Shown here piece after piece: positions 1 to 7,032 of a DNA stretch of 48,439 bases (its first letter is position 1; every line of letters begins with the position of its first letter). Source of the stretch: Proteobacteria bacterium SG_bin5 (GTDB lineage: Bacteria > Pseudomonadota > Alphaproteobacteria > Sphingomonadales > Sphingomonadaceae); the NCBI GenBank assembly GCA_002083475.1, contig LWDI01000073.1:1-48439 (forward strand), read 5' to 3'. The position numbers and the translations under genes are program-made. The notes below the pieces were generated by a model. That model worked only from the letters and a program-made list of their open reading frames with translations, was not told the origin of the DNA and made no database searches.

Positions 1-2
1 CG

Positions 3-1574
3 GCGCTGGCGCGCGTGACCGCGGGCGGCGTGCGCGGCGCGGCGCGGATCGCCGCGCCCATGCTCAGCGGCACGATCGGCGACACCCCCGTCGCGCTCGC
101 CGCCGATCAGGCGCGCATCGATCTCGCGACCCGCGCCTTCGCGCTCACCGATGCGCGCGCGCAGTTCGGCGCGGGCGAGCGCGCGACGCGGCTCGGCTTC
201 GAAACGCTCGCCGGCGCGCTCGACCGCGACGGGGCGCGCGGCGACTTCACGGGCGGCGGCGCTCAAATCGCGCAAGTGCCGCTGCGGCTCGATCAAAGCG
301 CGGGTGCCTGGCGCTTTGCCGACGGCGCGCTCACCGCGAGCGGGGCGCTGCGCGTCTCCGACCGAAGCCACCCCAAATTCTGCCCCGACGACGGCCATTA
401 TCTGGGCGATCCCGATGATCGCCCGCGCTTCTGCCAGCTGATCGCGAAGGACGTGACGCTCACGCTCGCGGACGATCGCCTCGCCGCGACCGGCACGCTC
501 GTCACCCCCGCGCGCGGCGTGCGGGTGGCCGAGGTCGCGCTCGCCCATCATCTGGGCGAGGCGACCGGCCATGCCGATCTCAGCGTTCCGGGCGTCACCT
601 TCGGCCCCACGCTCCAGCCCGAGGCGCTGACGCCCGTCACCTATGGCGTGATCTCGCTCGTCGCCGGCACGGTGCGTGGCGCGGGGCGGATCGATTGGCG
701 CGGCGACACGGTGCGCAGCAGCGGCGATTTCCGCGCGGATGATCTGAGCCTCGCCGCCGCCTTCGGCCCGGTGCAGGGGGTGAGCGGCGCGATCCATTTC
801 ACCGATCTGCTCGATCTGGTGAGCGCCCCCGGCCAGACCGCGACGATCGCGAGCGTCAATCCCGGCGTGCCGGTGACGGGGGGCGTCGTGCGCTACCAGA
901 CGCTCGCCGACCAGCGCGTCGCGGTCGAGGGCGGGCGCTGGCCCTTCGCGGGGGGCGCGCTGGTGCTCGAGCCGAGCCTGCTCGATTTCGCGCAAGCGGC
1001 CGAGCGGCGGCTGACCTTCCGCCTCGAAGGCGTCGACGCCGCGCGCTTCCTGCAAAGCTTCGATTTCAAGAATCTCAACGCGACCGGCGTGGTCGACGGC
1101 ACTTTGCCGATGATCTTCGACGAGCATGGCGGGCGGATCGTCGGCGGGCATTTGAAAATGCGCCAGGGCGGGGGGACGATCGCTTATGTCGGCGAAGTCT
1201 CGCAGCGCGATCTGGGCTTTTGGGGCAATCTTGCCTTCCAGTCGCTGAAATCGCTCGCCTATCGCGACTTGGAGATCGATCTCAACGGCCCGCTGGAAGG
1301 CGAGATGATCACCGACATCCGCTTCGCCGGGGTGCGCCAGGGGCAAGGCGCCAAGAGCAATTTCCTGATCCGCCGCTTGCAGCGCCTGCCGCTGCTGTTC
1401 AACGTGCGCGTCTCGGCGCCCTTCCGCCAATTGCTGGGAAGCGTCGCCGATTATTACGACCCGACGCGGCTCATCGAGCGCCATCTCGACGAGCTGCGCG
1501 AGGAGCAGCGCGCGGTCGAACGCGGCGTTCAGCGCGGGGCAAGCCAGGACGTGCCACAAGGAGAGCCGAAGTGA
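3..1574 (+). CDS. ydbH: YdbH-family intermembrane lipid transport protein, C-terminal part (5' end outside window)
   Basis: The reading frame is open from the first complete codon of the window, so this is the C-terminal ~520 residues of a longer protein. YdbH belongs with TamB and YhdP to the AsmA-like bridges that carry phospholipids from inner to outer membrane. The visible part is rich in beta-strand-like sequence and ends in a conserved-looking tail (NFLIRRLQRLPLLFNVRVSA, then PFRQLLGSVADYYDPTRLIE), followed by a charged end. The assignment rests mainly on the next two genes, a YnbE-like lipoprotein and a YdbL-like protein, which form the known ydbH-ynbE-ydbL operon. The stop overlaps the GTG start of the lipoprotein (GTGA). 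The N-terminal membrane anchor cannot be seen. Confidence 0.85.
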   Translation, partial: ALARVTAGGVRGAARIAAPMLSGTIGDTPVALAADQARIDLATRAFALTDARAQFGAGERATRLGFETLAGALDRDGARGDFTGGGAQIAQVPLRLDQSAGAWRFADGALTASGALRVSDRSHPKFCPDDGHYLGDPDDRPRFCQLIAKDVTLTLADDRLAATGTLVTPARGVRVAEVALAHHLGEATGHADLSVPGVTFGPTLQPEALTPVTYGVISLVAGTVRGAGRIDWRGDTVRSSGDFRADDLSLAAAFGPVQGVSGAIHFTDLLDLVSAPGQTATIASVNPGVPVTGGVVRYQTLADQRVAVEGGRWPFAGGALVLEPSLLDFAQAAERRLTFRLEGVDAARFLQSFDFKNLNATGVVDGTLPMIFDEHGGRIVGGHLKMRQGGGTIAYVGEVSQRDLGFWGNLAFQSLKSLAYRDLEIDLNGPLEGEMITDIRFAGVRQGQGAKSNFLIRRLQRLPLLFNVRVSAPFRQLLGSVADYYDPTRLIERHLDELREEQRAVERGVQRGASQDVPQGEPK

Positions 1575-1741
1575 AGAAATGGGTGCTGGTGCTGGGGGTG
1601 CCGATCGGGGGATGCGTCAACGTCGCCGCGCCCGACAAGCCGATCGTCATCAATTTGAACATCAACATCACCCAGCAAGTGGTCTATCGGCTCGACAGCC
1701 AGGCCAAGGATTTGATTCAGCAGAAACCGGGGATTTTTTGA
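1571..1741 (+). CDS. ynbE: YnbE-like outer membrane lipoprotein
   Basis: A 56-residue protein starting at GTG, overlapping the ydbH stop by four bases (GTGA). Residues 1-15 form a short lipoprotein signal ending in a lipobox-like PIGGC, so Cys15 would be the lipidated residue. The mature part carries KPIVINLNINITQQVVYRL, the beta-strand segment typical of the YnbE family. In E. coli YnbE sits in the outer membrane and pairs with the YdbH C-terminus through beta-strand stacking, completing the periplasmic lipid bridge. Size, lipobox and position between ydbH and ydbL all fit. The stop overlaps the next start (TGATG), so the three genes are probably translationally coupled. Confidence 0.85.
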   Translation: MKKWVLVLGVPIGGCVNVAAPDKPIVINLNINITQQVVYRLDSQAKDLIQQKPGIF

Positions 1742-2118
1742 TGCGTGCCTTGTTGATCGCTTTGAGGTTGATCGCTTTGAGCGTCGCCACGCTCGCCGCC
1801 CCCGCGCTCGCGCAGCGCGACCCCGCTTATGCCGAGGCGCGCGCCAAGGGGCAGATCGGCGAGCAGCCCGACGGCTATCTCGGCATCGTCGGCGCGCCCA
1901 CCGACGCGCTGCGCCGGCTCGTCGCCGACATCAATTTGCAGCGCAAGGCGGCTTATGCCGAAAGCGCGAAGGACGGCTCGACCGTCGAGCAATTCGCCTT
2001 CGTCTCGGGCTGCAACCTGATCGCCAAGACCGCGCCGGGCGAGAAATATCGCACCCCCGGCGGCGAATGGAAAACGCGCACCGCCGCCCCGCCCGAGCGC
2101 GACCCGCGCTGTTTGTGA
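1741..2118 (+). CDS. ydbL: YdbL family (DUF1318) periplasmic protein
   Basis: A 125-residue secreted protein. Residues 1-24 are a Sec signal peptide ending APALA. The mature part starts QRDPAYAEARAKGQIGEQPD and contains GYLGIVG and the conserved-looking INLQRKAAYAESAK stretch, the pattern of the DUF1318/YdbL family. In E. coli YdbL acts as a chaperone-like factor preventing uncontrolled multimerisation of YnbE. It is the last gene of the ydbH-ynbE-ydbL operon and its ATG overlaps the ynbE stop by one base. A single Cys lies in SGCNLIAKTAPG, with another next to the C-terminus (RCL), and these could form a disulfide. No terminator with a T-run is seen directly after the stop. Confidence 0.85.
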   Translation: MRALLIALRLIALSVATLAAPALAQRDPAYAEARAKGQIGEQPDGYLGIVGAPTDALRRLVADINLQRKAAYAESAKDGSTVEQFAFVSGCNLIAKTAPGEKYRTPGGEWKTRTAAPPERDPRCL

Positions 2119-2155
2119 GCGCGCAGGCCGTCGATCCCCGCCCCGTCGCCCATGG

Positions 2156-2184
2156 TTGACTCGCCCCCCCGCCCTTTCTAAACG
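2156..2184 (+). promoter_or_regulatory. Candidate promoter of the ATP synthase Fo operon
   Basis: TTGACT (2156-2161) and a weak -10, TAAACG (2179-2184), are separated by 17 bases, about 85 bases before atpI. This is the only TTGAC-type element in the 150-base gap. The -10 match is poor, so the call rests on the -35, the spacing and the position. Confidence 0.4.
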
Positions 2185-2230
2185 GGCGCCGCGACGGGGG
2201 TAGTCACGCAAACGTCGCATGCAGAGGCGT

Positions 2231-2260
2231 CCGCCCAGGCATCCGCCGGGCGGCGTTTTT
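2231..2260 (+). terminator. Hairpin with T-run in the atpI leader
   Basis: CCGCCC (2231-2236) pairs with GGGCGG (2248-2253) across an 11-base loop. CG and five T follow. It has the form of an intrinsic terminator with a short stem. It could end ydbL transcription, or, because it lies downstream of the candidate promoter, act as an attenuator. Its T-run ends only 8 bases before the first atpI start codon. Confidence 0.45.
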
Positions 2261-2268
2261 CTACCAGG

Positions 2269-2595
2269 ATGAGAATGCGCGCGTTGGCTGACGATCGCCA
2301 GAACCGACCCGATGAGCTTGACGCCCGAATTGCGCGCGCCAAGGCCGCGGCGGGCATCGGCGAGTCTCGCGCGGCCGCTCGCGCCGAAGGGCGCGGCTGG
2401 GCGGTGGGGATCGAATTCGTCGGCGCGGTGCTCGTCTCGGCGGCGCTCGGTTGGGCGATCGATAGCTATGCCGGGCTCGGCACGCGGCCTTGGGCGATGA
2501 TCGTCCTGCTCGTGCTCGGCTTCGCCGCCGGCACGCGACGCGCGATGCAGACCTCGGCGCAATTCGACGCCGACACCAGCGAGGATAAGAGGTAA
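2269..2595 (+). CDS. atpI: ATP synthase subunit I (AtpI/AtpZ family)
   Basis: A 108-residue small membrane protein. Residues 1-44 are a charged, Ala/Arg-rich cytoplasmic segment. Two hydrophobic helices follow (about 45-63 and 70-88), with GWAIDS after the first, and then a short basic and acidic tail. AtpI proteins help assemble the c-ring and may carry divalent cations; they are not part of the mature enzyme. It is the first gene of the operon, directly before subunit a, as is normal in alphaproteobacteria. Two in-frame ATGs are possible (2269 and 2275); the first is given. The family is poorly conserved in sequence, so the name relies on topology and position. Confidence 0.88.
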   Translation: MRMRALADDRQNRPDELDARIARAKAAAGIGESRAAARAEGRGWAVGIEFVGAVLVSAALGWAIDSYAGLGTRPWAMIVLLVLGFAAGTRRAMQTSAQFDADTSEDKR

Positions 2596-2598
2596 GCC

Positions 2599-3348
2599 TT
2601 GGCCAGCCCGATGCATCAGTTCACGGTCACCAAGCTCCATCAATTGACGATTGGGGGCTTGGACGCATCGTTCACCAATTCCTCGCTGTGGATGCTGGTC
2701 GCGCTCGCCTTGGTGTCGATCTTCCTGTTCGTCGGCACCGCGCGGCCGCGGCTGGTGCCCACGCGCTGGCAGGCGGCGGTCGAATATGTCTATGATTTCG
2801 TGCGCGACATGCTCGATACCAATGTCGGGCCCGAAGGCCGGCGCTATGCGCCCTTGATCTTTTCGATCTTTCTGTTCGTGCTGGCGTGCAATTTGCTCGG
2901 GCTCATCCCCTGGGTCGGCGCGTTCACGCCCACCAGCCATGTCGCGGTCACCTTTGGCCTGGCGATGATCGTGTTCGTCACGGTGGTGGTGGTCGGTTTC
3001 CTGCGCCACGGCTTGCACTTCTTCTCGCTCTTCTGGCCACACGACACCAATGTGTTGCTCGGCGCGTTCGTGTTCGTGATCGAGTTCCTCTCGTTCCTGT
3101 CGCGCCCGTTCACGCTCGCGATCCGCTTGTTCGCGAACATGACGGCGGGGCACGTGCTGCTGCAGGTGTTCGGCACCTTCGTCGTGGCGCTCGGCTCGTT
3201 CGGCGCGCTGCCTTATGTCTTCGGGCTATTGCCCTTGGGCGTGAACATCGCGCTCTCCGCGCTCGAGGTGCTGATCGCGGTGGTGCAGGCCTATGTCTTC
3301 GCGCTGCTCGCGTCGATTTATTTGAACGACGCGATCAACCTTCACTAA
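2599..3348 (+). CDS. atpB: F0F1 ATP synthase subunit a
   Basis: Subunit a forms the proton half-channels of Fo beside the c-ring. The 249-residue product has the usual length and 5-6 hydrophobic helices. The key helix reads SRPFTLAIRLFANMTAGH, in which Arg176 is the essential arginine that faces the c-ring carboxylate. The last helices carry the family pattern LEVLIAVVQAYVFALLASIY. A TTG at 2599 is chosen as start because an AGAGG lies at a good distance before it; the next candidate, ATG 2611, would leave 18 bases and shorten the protein by four residues. It lies three bases after atpI and 26 bases before the next gene. Confidence 0.97.
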   Translation: MASPMHQFTVTKLHQLTIGGLDASFTNSSLWMLVALALVSIFLFVGTARPRLVPTRWQAAVEYVYDFVRDMLDTNVGPEGRRYAPLIFSIFLFVLACNLLGLIPWVGAFTPTSHVAVTFGLAMIVFVTVVVVGFLRHGLHFFSLFWPHDTNVLLGAFVFVIEFLSFLSRPFTLAIRLFANMTAGHVLLQVFGTFVVALGSFGALPYVFGLLPLGVNIALSALEVLIAVVQAYVFALLASIYLNDAINLH

Positions 3349-3374
3349 ACTTTGCCAACGGAAAGGGTTTTTTC

Positions 3375-3599
3375 ATGGACGTCGCAACTGCTGCCAAGAT
3401 CGGTGCGGGCCTCGCCGCGATGGGCGCGGGTCTCGCCGCGATCGGCGTGGGCTCGATCTTCGGCCAATATCTGAACGGCGCGCTGCGCAACCCCGAAGCG
3501 GACGCCAAGATGGGCGGCCGGCTGATCTTCGGCTTCGCGGTGACCGAAGCGCTCGGCCTGATCGCGGCGGTCGTCGCGCTCGCGCTCGCCTTCTCGTAA
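3375..3599 (+). CDS. atpE: F0F1 ATP synthase subunit c
   Basis: The 74-residue proteolipid that forms the rotating ring of Fo. Two glycine/alanine-rich hydrophobic helices flank the polar loop with Arg38-Asn39-Pro40, the contact with the central stalk. Glu58 in FAVTEALGL is the proton-binding carboxylate; Glu there instead of Asp is common outside the enterobacteria. Helix 1 carries the repeated small-residue pattern (GAGLAAMGAGLAAIGVG) needed for tight ring packing. There is no sodium-site signature that I can recognise. The gene is preceded by GGAAAGGG and a T-rich spacer. Confidence 0.97.
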   Translation: MDVATAAKIGAGLAAMGAGLAAIGVGSIFGQYLNGALRNPEADAKMGGRLIFGFAVTEALGLIAAVVALALAFS

Positions 3600-3622
3600 T
3601 TCTCGGGTGAAGTGGCGAGACC

Positions 3623-4111
3623 ATGCCTCAATTTGATTTCGCGAACGTATTCTGGCCGCAGCTGATCTGGCTCGCGATTTTCTTCGCGATCCTCTATTTC
3701 GGCGTCGTCCAGACCACTTTGCCCAGGCTGGGCCGCGTGATGAACGCGCGCGAGGATCAGGTGAAGGGCGATCTCGTCACCGCCGAGAGCGCCAAGGCCG
3801 AGGCGGACACGCTCAAGGCCGCGCATGACGCGGGCGTCGCCGCCGCGCAGGAACGCGCGCGCGCGACGCTCGGCACGGCGCGCGCCGATGCGAGCAAGGC
3901 GCTGGAGGGCCGGCTCGCCCAGGCGGGCGCGGCGCTCGACGCCAAGGCGCAGACCGCTCAAGCCGAACTCGACGCCGCGCGCGCCCGCGCGCTCGCCGAG
4001 ATCGAAAGCGTCGCCGCCGAAGCCGCGGCGGCGATCGTCGAGAAATTGACCGGCGCGGCCCCCGCCCCCGCCGAAGCCCATGCCGCCGCGCGCGCGGCGC
4101 TGGCCGCCTGA
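3623..4111 (+). CDS. atpF': F0F1 ATP synthase subunit b' (second b-type stalk)
   Basis: A 162-residue peripheral-stalk subunit. One N-terminal membrane helix (about residues 8-27, FANVFWPQLIWLAIFFAILY) is followed by LPRLGRVMNAREDQVKGDL, the b-type hinge, and then a long Ala/Glu/Arg-rich coiled coil to the end. Alphaproteobacteria, photosynthetic bacteria and plastids carry two unlike b subunits (b and b'). The copy next to subunit c is b', and the one below is b. Both are needed to make one heterodimeric stalk linking Fo to the F1 delta subunit. It starts 23 bases after atpE. Confidence 0.93.
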   Translation: MPQFDFANVFWPQLIWLAIFFAILYFGVVQTTLPRLGRVMNAREDQVKGDLVTAESAKAEADTLKAAHDAGVAAAQERARATLGTARADASKALEGRLAQAGAALDAKAQTAQAELDAARARALAEIESVAAEAAAAIVEKLTGAAPAPAEAHAAARAALAA

Positions 4112-4122
4112 GGGAGACCGAC

Positions 4123-4662
4123 ATGCTCCACACACTGGCCGTCTCGGTCGAAGGGGCGCATCCCGAGGCGACCTTGCTCGGGCTGGGCTCGGAAGGCTGG
4201 GTCTATGTCGGGCTCACCATCTTCTTGTTGCTCGCGATTTTCGTCGCCAAGGCGCCGCAAAAGATCGTCGAGGCGCTCGACGGGCGCATCGCCGAAACGC
4301 GGCGCCAGCTCGACGAGGCCAAGGCGATCCGCGCCGAAGCCGAGGCGCTGCTCGCGGAGGCGCGGGCGCGCGCGCAAGCGAGCGCGGGCGACGCCGCCGC
4401 GATCGTGGCGCAAGCCGAGGCCGATGCCCAAGCGATGCTCGCCAAGGCCGAGCACGACGCAGCCGAGTTGATCGCGCGCCGCAGCAAAATGGCCGAGGAC
4501 AAGATCGCCGCCGCCGAACGCGGCGCGATCGCCGATGTCCGCGCCCAGGCCGCACGCGCCGCCGCTCAGGCCGCCGCGCGGTTGATCGGCGAGCGCCACG
4601 GCGCCGATGCCGACAAGCCGCTGGTCGACCGCGCCATCGCCGGGATCGCGCGGCCCAACTGA
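4123..4662 (+). CDS. atpF: F0F1 ATP synthase subunit b
   Basis: A 179-residue b subunit. After about 26 residues comes a single membrane helix (GWVYVGLTIFLLLAIFVAK), then APQKIVEALDGRIAETRRQL and a long charged coiled coil (EARARAQASAGDAAAIVAQA and onward), ending in a region resembling the delta-binding end (LVDRAIAGIARPN). With b' it forms the peripheral stalk. It closes the Fo cluster. The F1 genes (atpHAGDC) are not in this window, consistent with the split Fo/F1 operons of alphaproteobacteria. The gap to b' is 11 bases. No strong terminator follows in the 160 bases to the next gene. Confidence 0.94.
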   Translation: MLHTLAVSVEGAHPEATLLGLGSEGWVYVGLTIFLLLAIFVAKAPQKIVEALDGRIAETRRQLDEAKAIRAEAEALLAEARARAQASAGDAAAIVAQAEADAQAMLAKAEHDAAELIARRSKMAEDKIAAAERGAIADVRAQAARAAAQAAARLIGERHGADADKPLVDRAIAGIARPN

Positions 4663-4825
4663 CGCCACGCTCGCCGCCGCCCGGTCGAGGGACTTTAGGC
4701 GGGCATTCAACACGTTTGGCCGCAATCGTTACACACTGCGACATTTAACCGCTGTCGCCGCGCGAAGACTTACGGCAATTTGGCCTCGGGCGACTCAAGT
4801 CGTCGGCAAAAGCTCGAGGCCGTGC

Positions 4826-5182
4826 ATGAAGCTGTTGGTTACCGCTGCGTCCATGATCATTCTCTCCGTCCCCGCGGCGGCTCAACAAGCAGGCGCGACC
4901 GCGCCCGTGGCGAGCGCGACCAACCCTGCGCCCGCCGCCGGCACCACCGGCACGACGCCGGCGGCGACCGCGCTCACCCTCGACACCCCGCTCGAAACGC
5001 TCGTCGCCAATCCCAAGGCCAAGGCGGTGCTCGATCAGGTGCTGCAAACCGACATCACGCAGAATCCGTTCTACGAGCAGATCAAGGCGATGAGCTTCAA
5101 CCAGATCCAGCCGCTCTCGAACGGCCAGCTGACCGACGAGACGCTGAAGAAATTGGGCGAAGGCCTCGCCGCGATCAAATAA
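4826..5182 (+). CDS. Small secreted protein of unknown function
   Basis: A 118-residue protein. Residues 1-20 (MKLLVTAASMIILSVPAAAQ) form a Sec signal peptide. A low-complexity Ala/Thr/Pro/Gly linker follows (about 21-52), then a compact C-terminal part: ETLVANPKAKAVLDQVLQTD, then FYEQIKAMSFNQIQPLSNGQ and LTDETLKKLGEGLAAIK. The short helical end with LDTPLETLVANPKAKAVLD is a pattern I have seen in small sphingomonad periplasmic proteins, but I cannot name a function. There is no cysteine and no lipobox. It stands alone between the ATP synthase genes and the luxR region. The ATG at 4826 is chosen because the signal peptide begins there. Confidence 0.75.
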   Translation: MKLLVTAASMIILSVPAAAQQAGATAPVASATNPAPAAGTTGTTPAATALTLDTPLETLVANPKAKAVLDQVLQTDITQNPFYEQIKAMSFNQIQPLSNGQLTDETLKKLGEGLAAIK

Positions 5183-5584
5183 TCGCCGCGATCGATCCAC
5201 GCACCCGTTCGGGCCGCCCCGATGGACCTGGCGCCACCGTCGTTCGACGGTGGCGGCCATCACGCCTTGGACGCCCTTTGGCGCACCTAGTCAGGGGCCA
5301 TTCGTCGTACGCCGGAAATTCGCCCTAACCCCTTGCTTTCGCCACGACGCCCCCGACATAACCAGCGCGTAACGATCGGTCGCGGGTGGACGGCGCTTCT
5401 GGCCCAAGGTCGCGCGCGATGCGGGTTTCGTTGGGGGAGGACGATGGCTATGTGTCGCAAATGTAAATTGACCTGCTAGAACGGCCGCCGCAACGCTTCG
5501 CCCCGCTAGGAGGGGGTCATGGTGGCAGCGCCCGCGTTTCGGCTCGGGCGATCGCGCCATTCCAGCTAGGTCGGAGACGGCGAC
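5183..5584. other. Long leader/intergenic region before luxR with hairpin and two mini-ORFs
   Basis: A perfect 9-bp stem, GCCACCGTC (5233-5241) with GACGGTGGC (5246-5254), has loop GTTC and no T-run; it may be a processed 3' end of the upstream gene. Two very short frames have strong Shine-Dalgarno sequences: an 11-codon frame at 5444-5479 (MAMCRKCKLTC, after GGGGGAGG) and a 16-codon frame at 5519-5569 (MVAAPAFRLGRSRHSS, after AGGAGGGGG). A TTGACC at 5468 could be a -35, but no convincing -10 follows. There is no larger gene. Confidence 0.45.
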
Positions 5585-6328
5585 ATGACCGAATTGCAGG
5601 ATCTCAACCGCTTCATCGAATCGACCTATCGCGTCGAATCGGATGATGATCTGCTCGCGCTGCTGTCGGAACTCACGCAAACGCTCGGCTTCGATTATGT
5701 CTCGCTCTTCCGGCGCGACATGGTGCGCCCCGAGGCGATGGTGGCGCTCAGCAATTATCCGCGCCATTGGCTCGATATCGTCCAAGACAGACGTTATTTC
5801 GTGACCGACCCGGTCTATGTCGCCAGCCGCCGGACCGCCGTGGGGTTTCGCCGCGACCAGATCGGCCAATATGTCGCGCTCAACGAGCTGCAGCGCGAGA
5901 TCATGCGCGAGGCCGAGGATGCCGGGCTCGCCGATTGGTTCGCGGTGCCGGCGCATGTCGGCGGCGAGGCGAGCGGGCTCGCGACCTTCGTCGTCGCCGA
6001 TGGCAAGCCGCTCCCCGAGGCGAAGCTGCCGCTCGCCCAACTCGCCGGCTCCTTCGCTTTCGAGGCGGCGCGGCGGCTCCACCAAGGACGCGAGCTCAAG
6101 AAGTTGCCCGATCCGGTCGCGCTCAGCCCGCGCCAGCTCGATTGCCTGGTGCTCGTCGCGCGCGGCAAGACCGATTGGGAAATCGCCAATATCCTCGGGA
6201 TCGCCGAGGATACCGTCGGCAAATATATGGACGACGCGCGCCGCCGCTATGACGTGACCAAGCGCTCGCAACTGCTCGTGCGCGCGCTTTATGACGGCCA
6301 TTTCAGCCTGGCCGACGCGATCGGCTAG
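5585..6328 (+). CDS. luxR: LuxR-family autoinducer-binding transcription regulator
   Basis: A 247-residue regulator with the two classical parts. The N-terminal autoinducer-binding domain (about 1-165) has Trp62, Tyr71, Asp75-Pro76 and Gly114, matching the conserved ligand-pocket set (TraR Trp57, Tyr61, Asp70, Pro71, Gly113 in approximate alignment). The usual second Trp (TraR Trp85) appears as Phe88 in TAVGFRRDQI. The C-terminal GerE-type helix-turn-helix (about 178-240) starts LSPRQLDCLVLVARGKTDWE and contains EIANILGIAEDTVGKYMDDA. It should bind an acyl-homoserine lactone made by the adjacent LuxI and then act on the inverted repeat between the two genes. The start at 5585 is supported by GGAGACGG. 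The Phe for Trp change may alter ligand preference. Confidence 0.92.
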   Translation: MTELQDLNRFIESTYRVESDDDLLALLSELTQTLGFDYVSLFRRDMVRPEAMVALSNYPRHWLDIVQDRRYFVTDPVYVASRRTAVGFRRDQIGQYVALNELQREIMREAEDAGLADWFAVPAHVGGEASGLATFVVADGKPLPEAKLPLAQLAGSFAFEAARRLHQGRELKKLPDPVALSPRQLDCLVLVARGKTDWEIANILGIAEDTVGKYMDDARRRYDVTKRSQLLVRALYDGHFSLADAIG

Positions 6329-6346
6329 CAATACCGCCTTCAATAC

Positions 6347-6358
6347 CCCCGTTCGGGG
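6347..6358 (+). promoter_or_regulatory. Candidate lux-type box upstream of luxI
   Basis: CCCCG (6347-6351), TT, CGGGG (6354-6358) is an inverted repeat centred about 62 bases before the luxI ATG, the usual place for a LuxR operator. The centre GTTC matches the core of rhizobial tra-box-like sites. It is shorter than the usual 18-20 bp, so the call is tentative. Confidence 0.45.
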
Positions 6359-6414
6359 ACATGCGGCCCGCACCATCGGCGCCTAGCCTCCTGCCCATCA
6401 CAGCAGGAGGCGTT

Positions 6415-7032
6415 ATGATCCGGATCCTCACCGTCGCCGATCGGTCTCGCTGGCCGACCGCCTTCGAAAGCATGCACGCCGATCGCAAGCGCGTGTTCAT
6501 CGATCAGCTCAAATGGAACCTCACCCATTTGGCGGGGCTCGAGGTCGATCAATATGATCACGGCGACGCGGTTTATATCGTCGTCCTCGACGATGAAACC
6601 GGGCTGCACCGTGGCTCGGTTCGACTGCTGCGAACCGACCAACCGCACATTCTGGGCGACCTATTCCCCACGCTTTGCGCCGAAGCACCGCCGCGCGACC
6701 CCGCGATCCGGGAAATTACCCGCCTTTGCATTTCGCCCGATTGCCCGCCGTCGGCCCGGGTACAGGTGCGCCGCATGTTGATGAGCGCGCTGGTGCGTTA
6801 CGCCGCCGCCACGCGCCTGACCGGCTTCAGCGCCGTGACCGACGTCGCCTTCATGTCGAAGGTCGCGGCGACCGGCTGGCGCTGCCGCCCGCTCGGTTTG
6901 CCGAAGCAATTCGATGGGCTCGACCTCGCGGCGCTATTCATCGACATCGACGACAGCACCGTCGAGCTGCTGCGCCGCGCGGGCACCTGGGTCGAGCATG
7001 AGGAAGCGCCCGCGGCCTCGGTGCTCGCATGA
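6415..7032 (+). CDS. luxI: Acyl-homoserine-lactone synthase (LuxI family)
   Basis: A 205-residue synthase that joins an acyl group to S-adenosylmethionine to make the AHL signal. The invariant N-terminal set is present: Arg24, Phe28, Trp34, Asp45, Asp48 (DRKRVFIDQLKWNL and LEVDQYDHGDA). These are followed by RGSVRLLRT and by IREITRLCIS, with the conserved Glu and Arg of the active site. The start at ATG 6415 is preferred over an upstream in-frame ATG (6361) because AGGAGG sits at 6405-6410 and homologues begin at this point. The gene follows luxR on the same strand, and its stop overlaps the start of the dioxygenase gene (ATGA). Acyl chain length cannot be read from the sequence. Confidence 0.95.
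   Translation: MIRILTVADRSRWPTAFESMHADRKRVFIDQLKWNLTHLAGLEVDQYDHGDAVYIVVLDDETGLHRGSVRLLRTDQPHILGDLFPTLCAEAPPRDPAIREITRLCISPDCPPSARVQVRRMLMSALVRYAAATRLTGFSAVTDVAFMSKVAATGWRCRPLGLPKQFDGLDLAALFIDIDDSTVELLRRAGTWVEHEEAPAASVLA

Noticed and set aside
5233..5254. Intrinsic terminator after the small secreted protein gene
   Set aside because: The stem is perfect but no T-run follows; described only as a hairpin.
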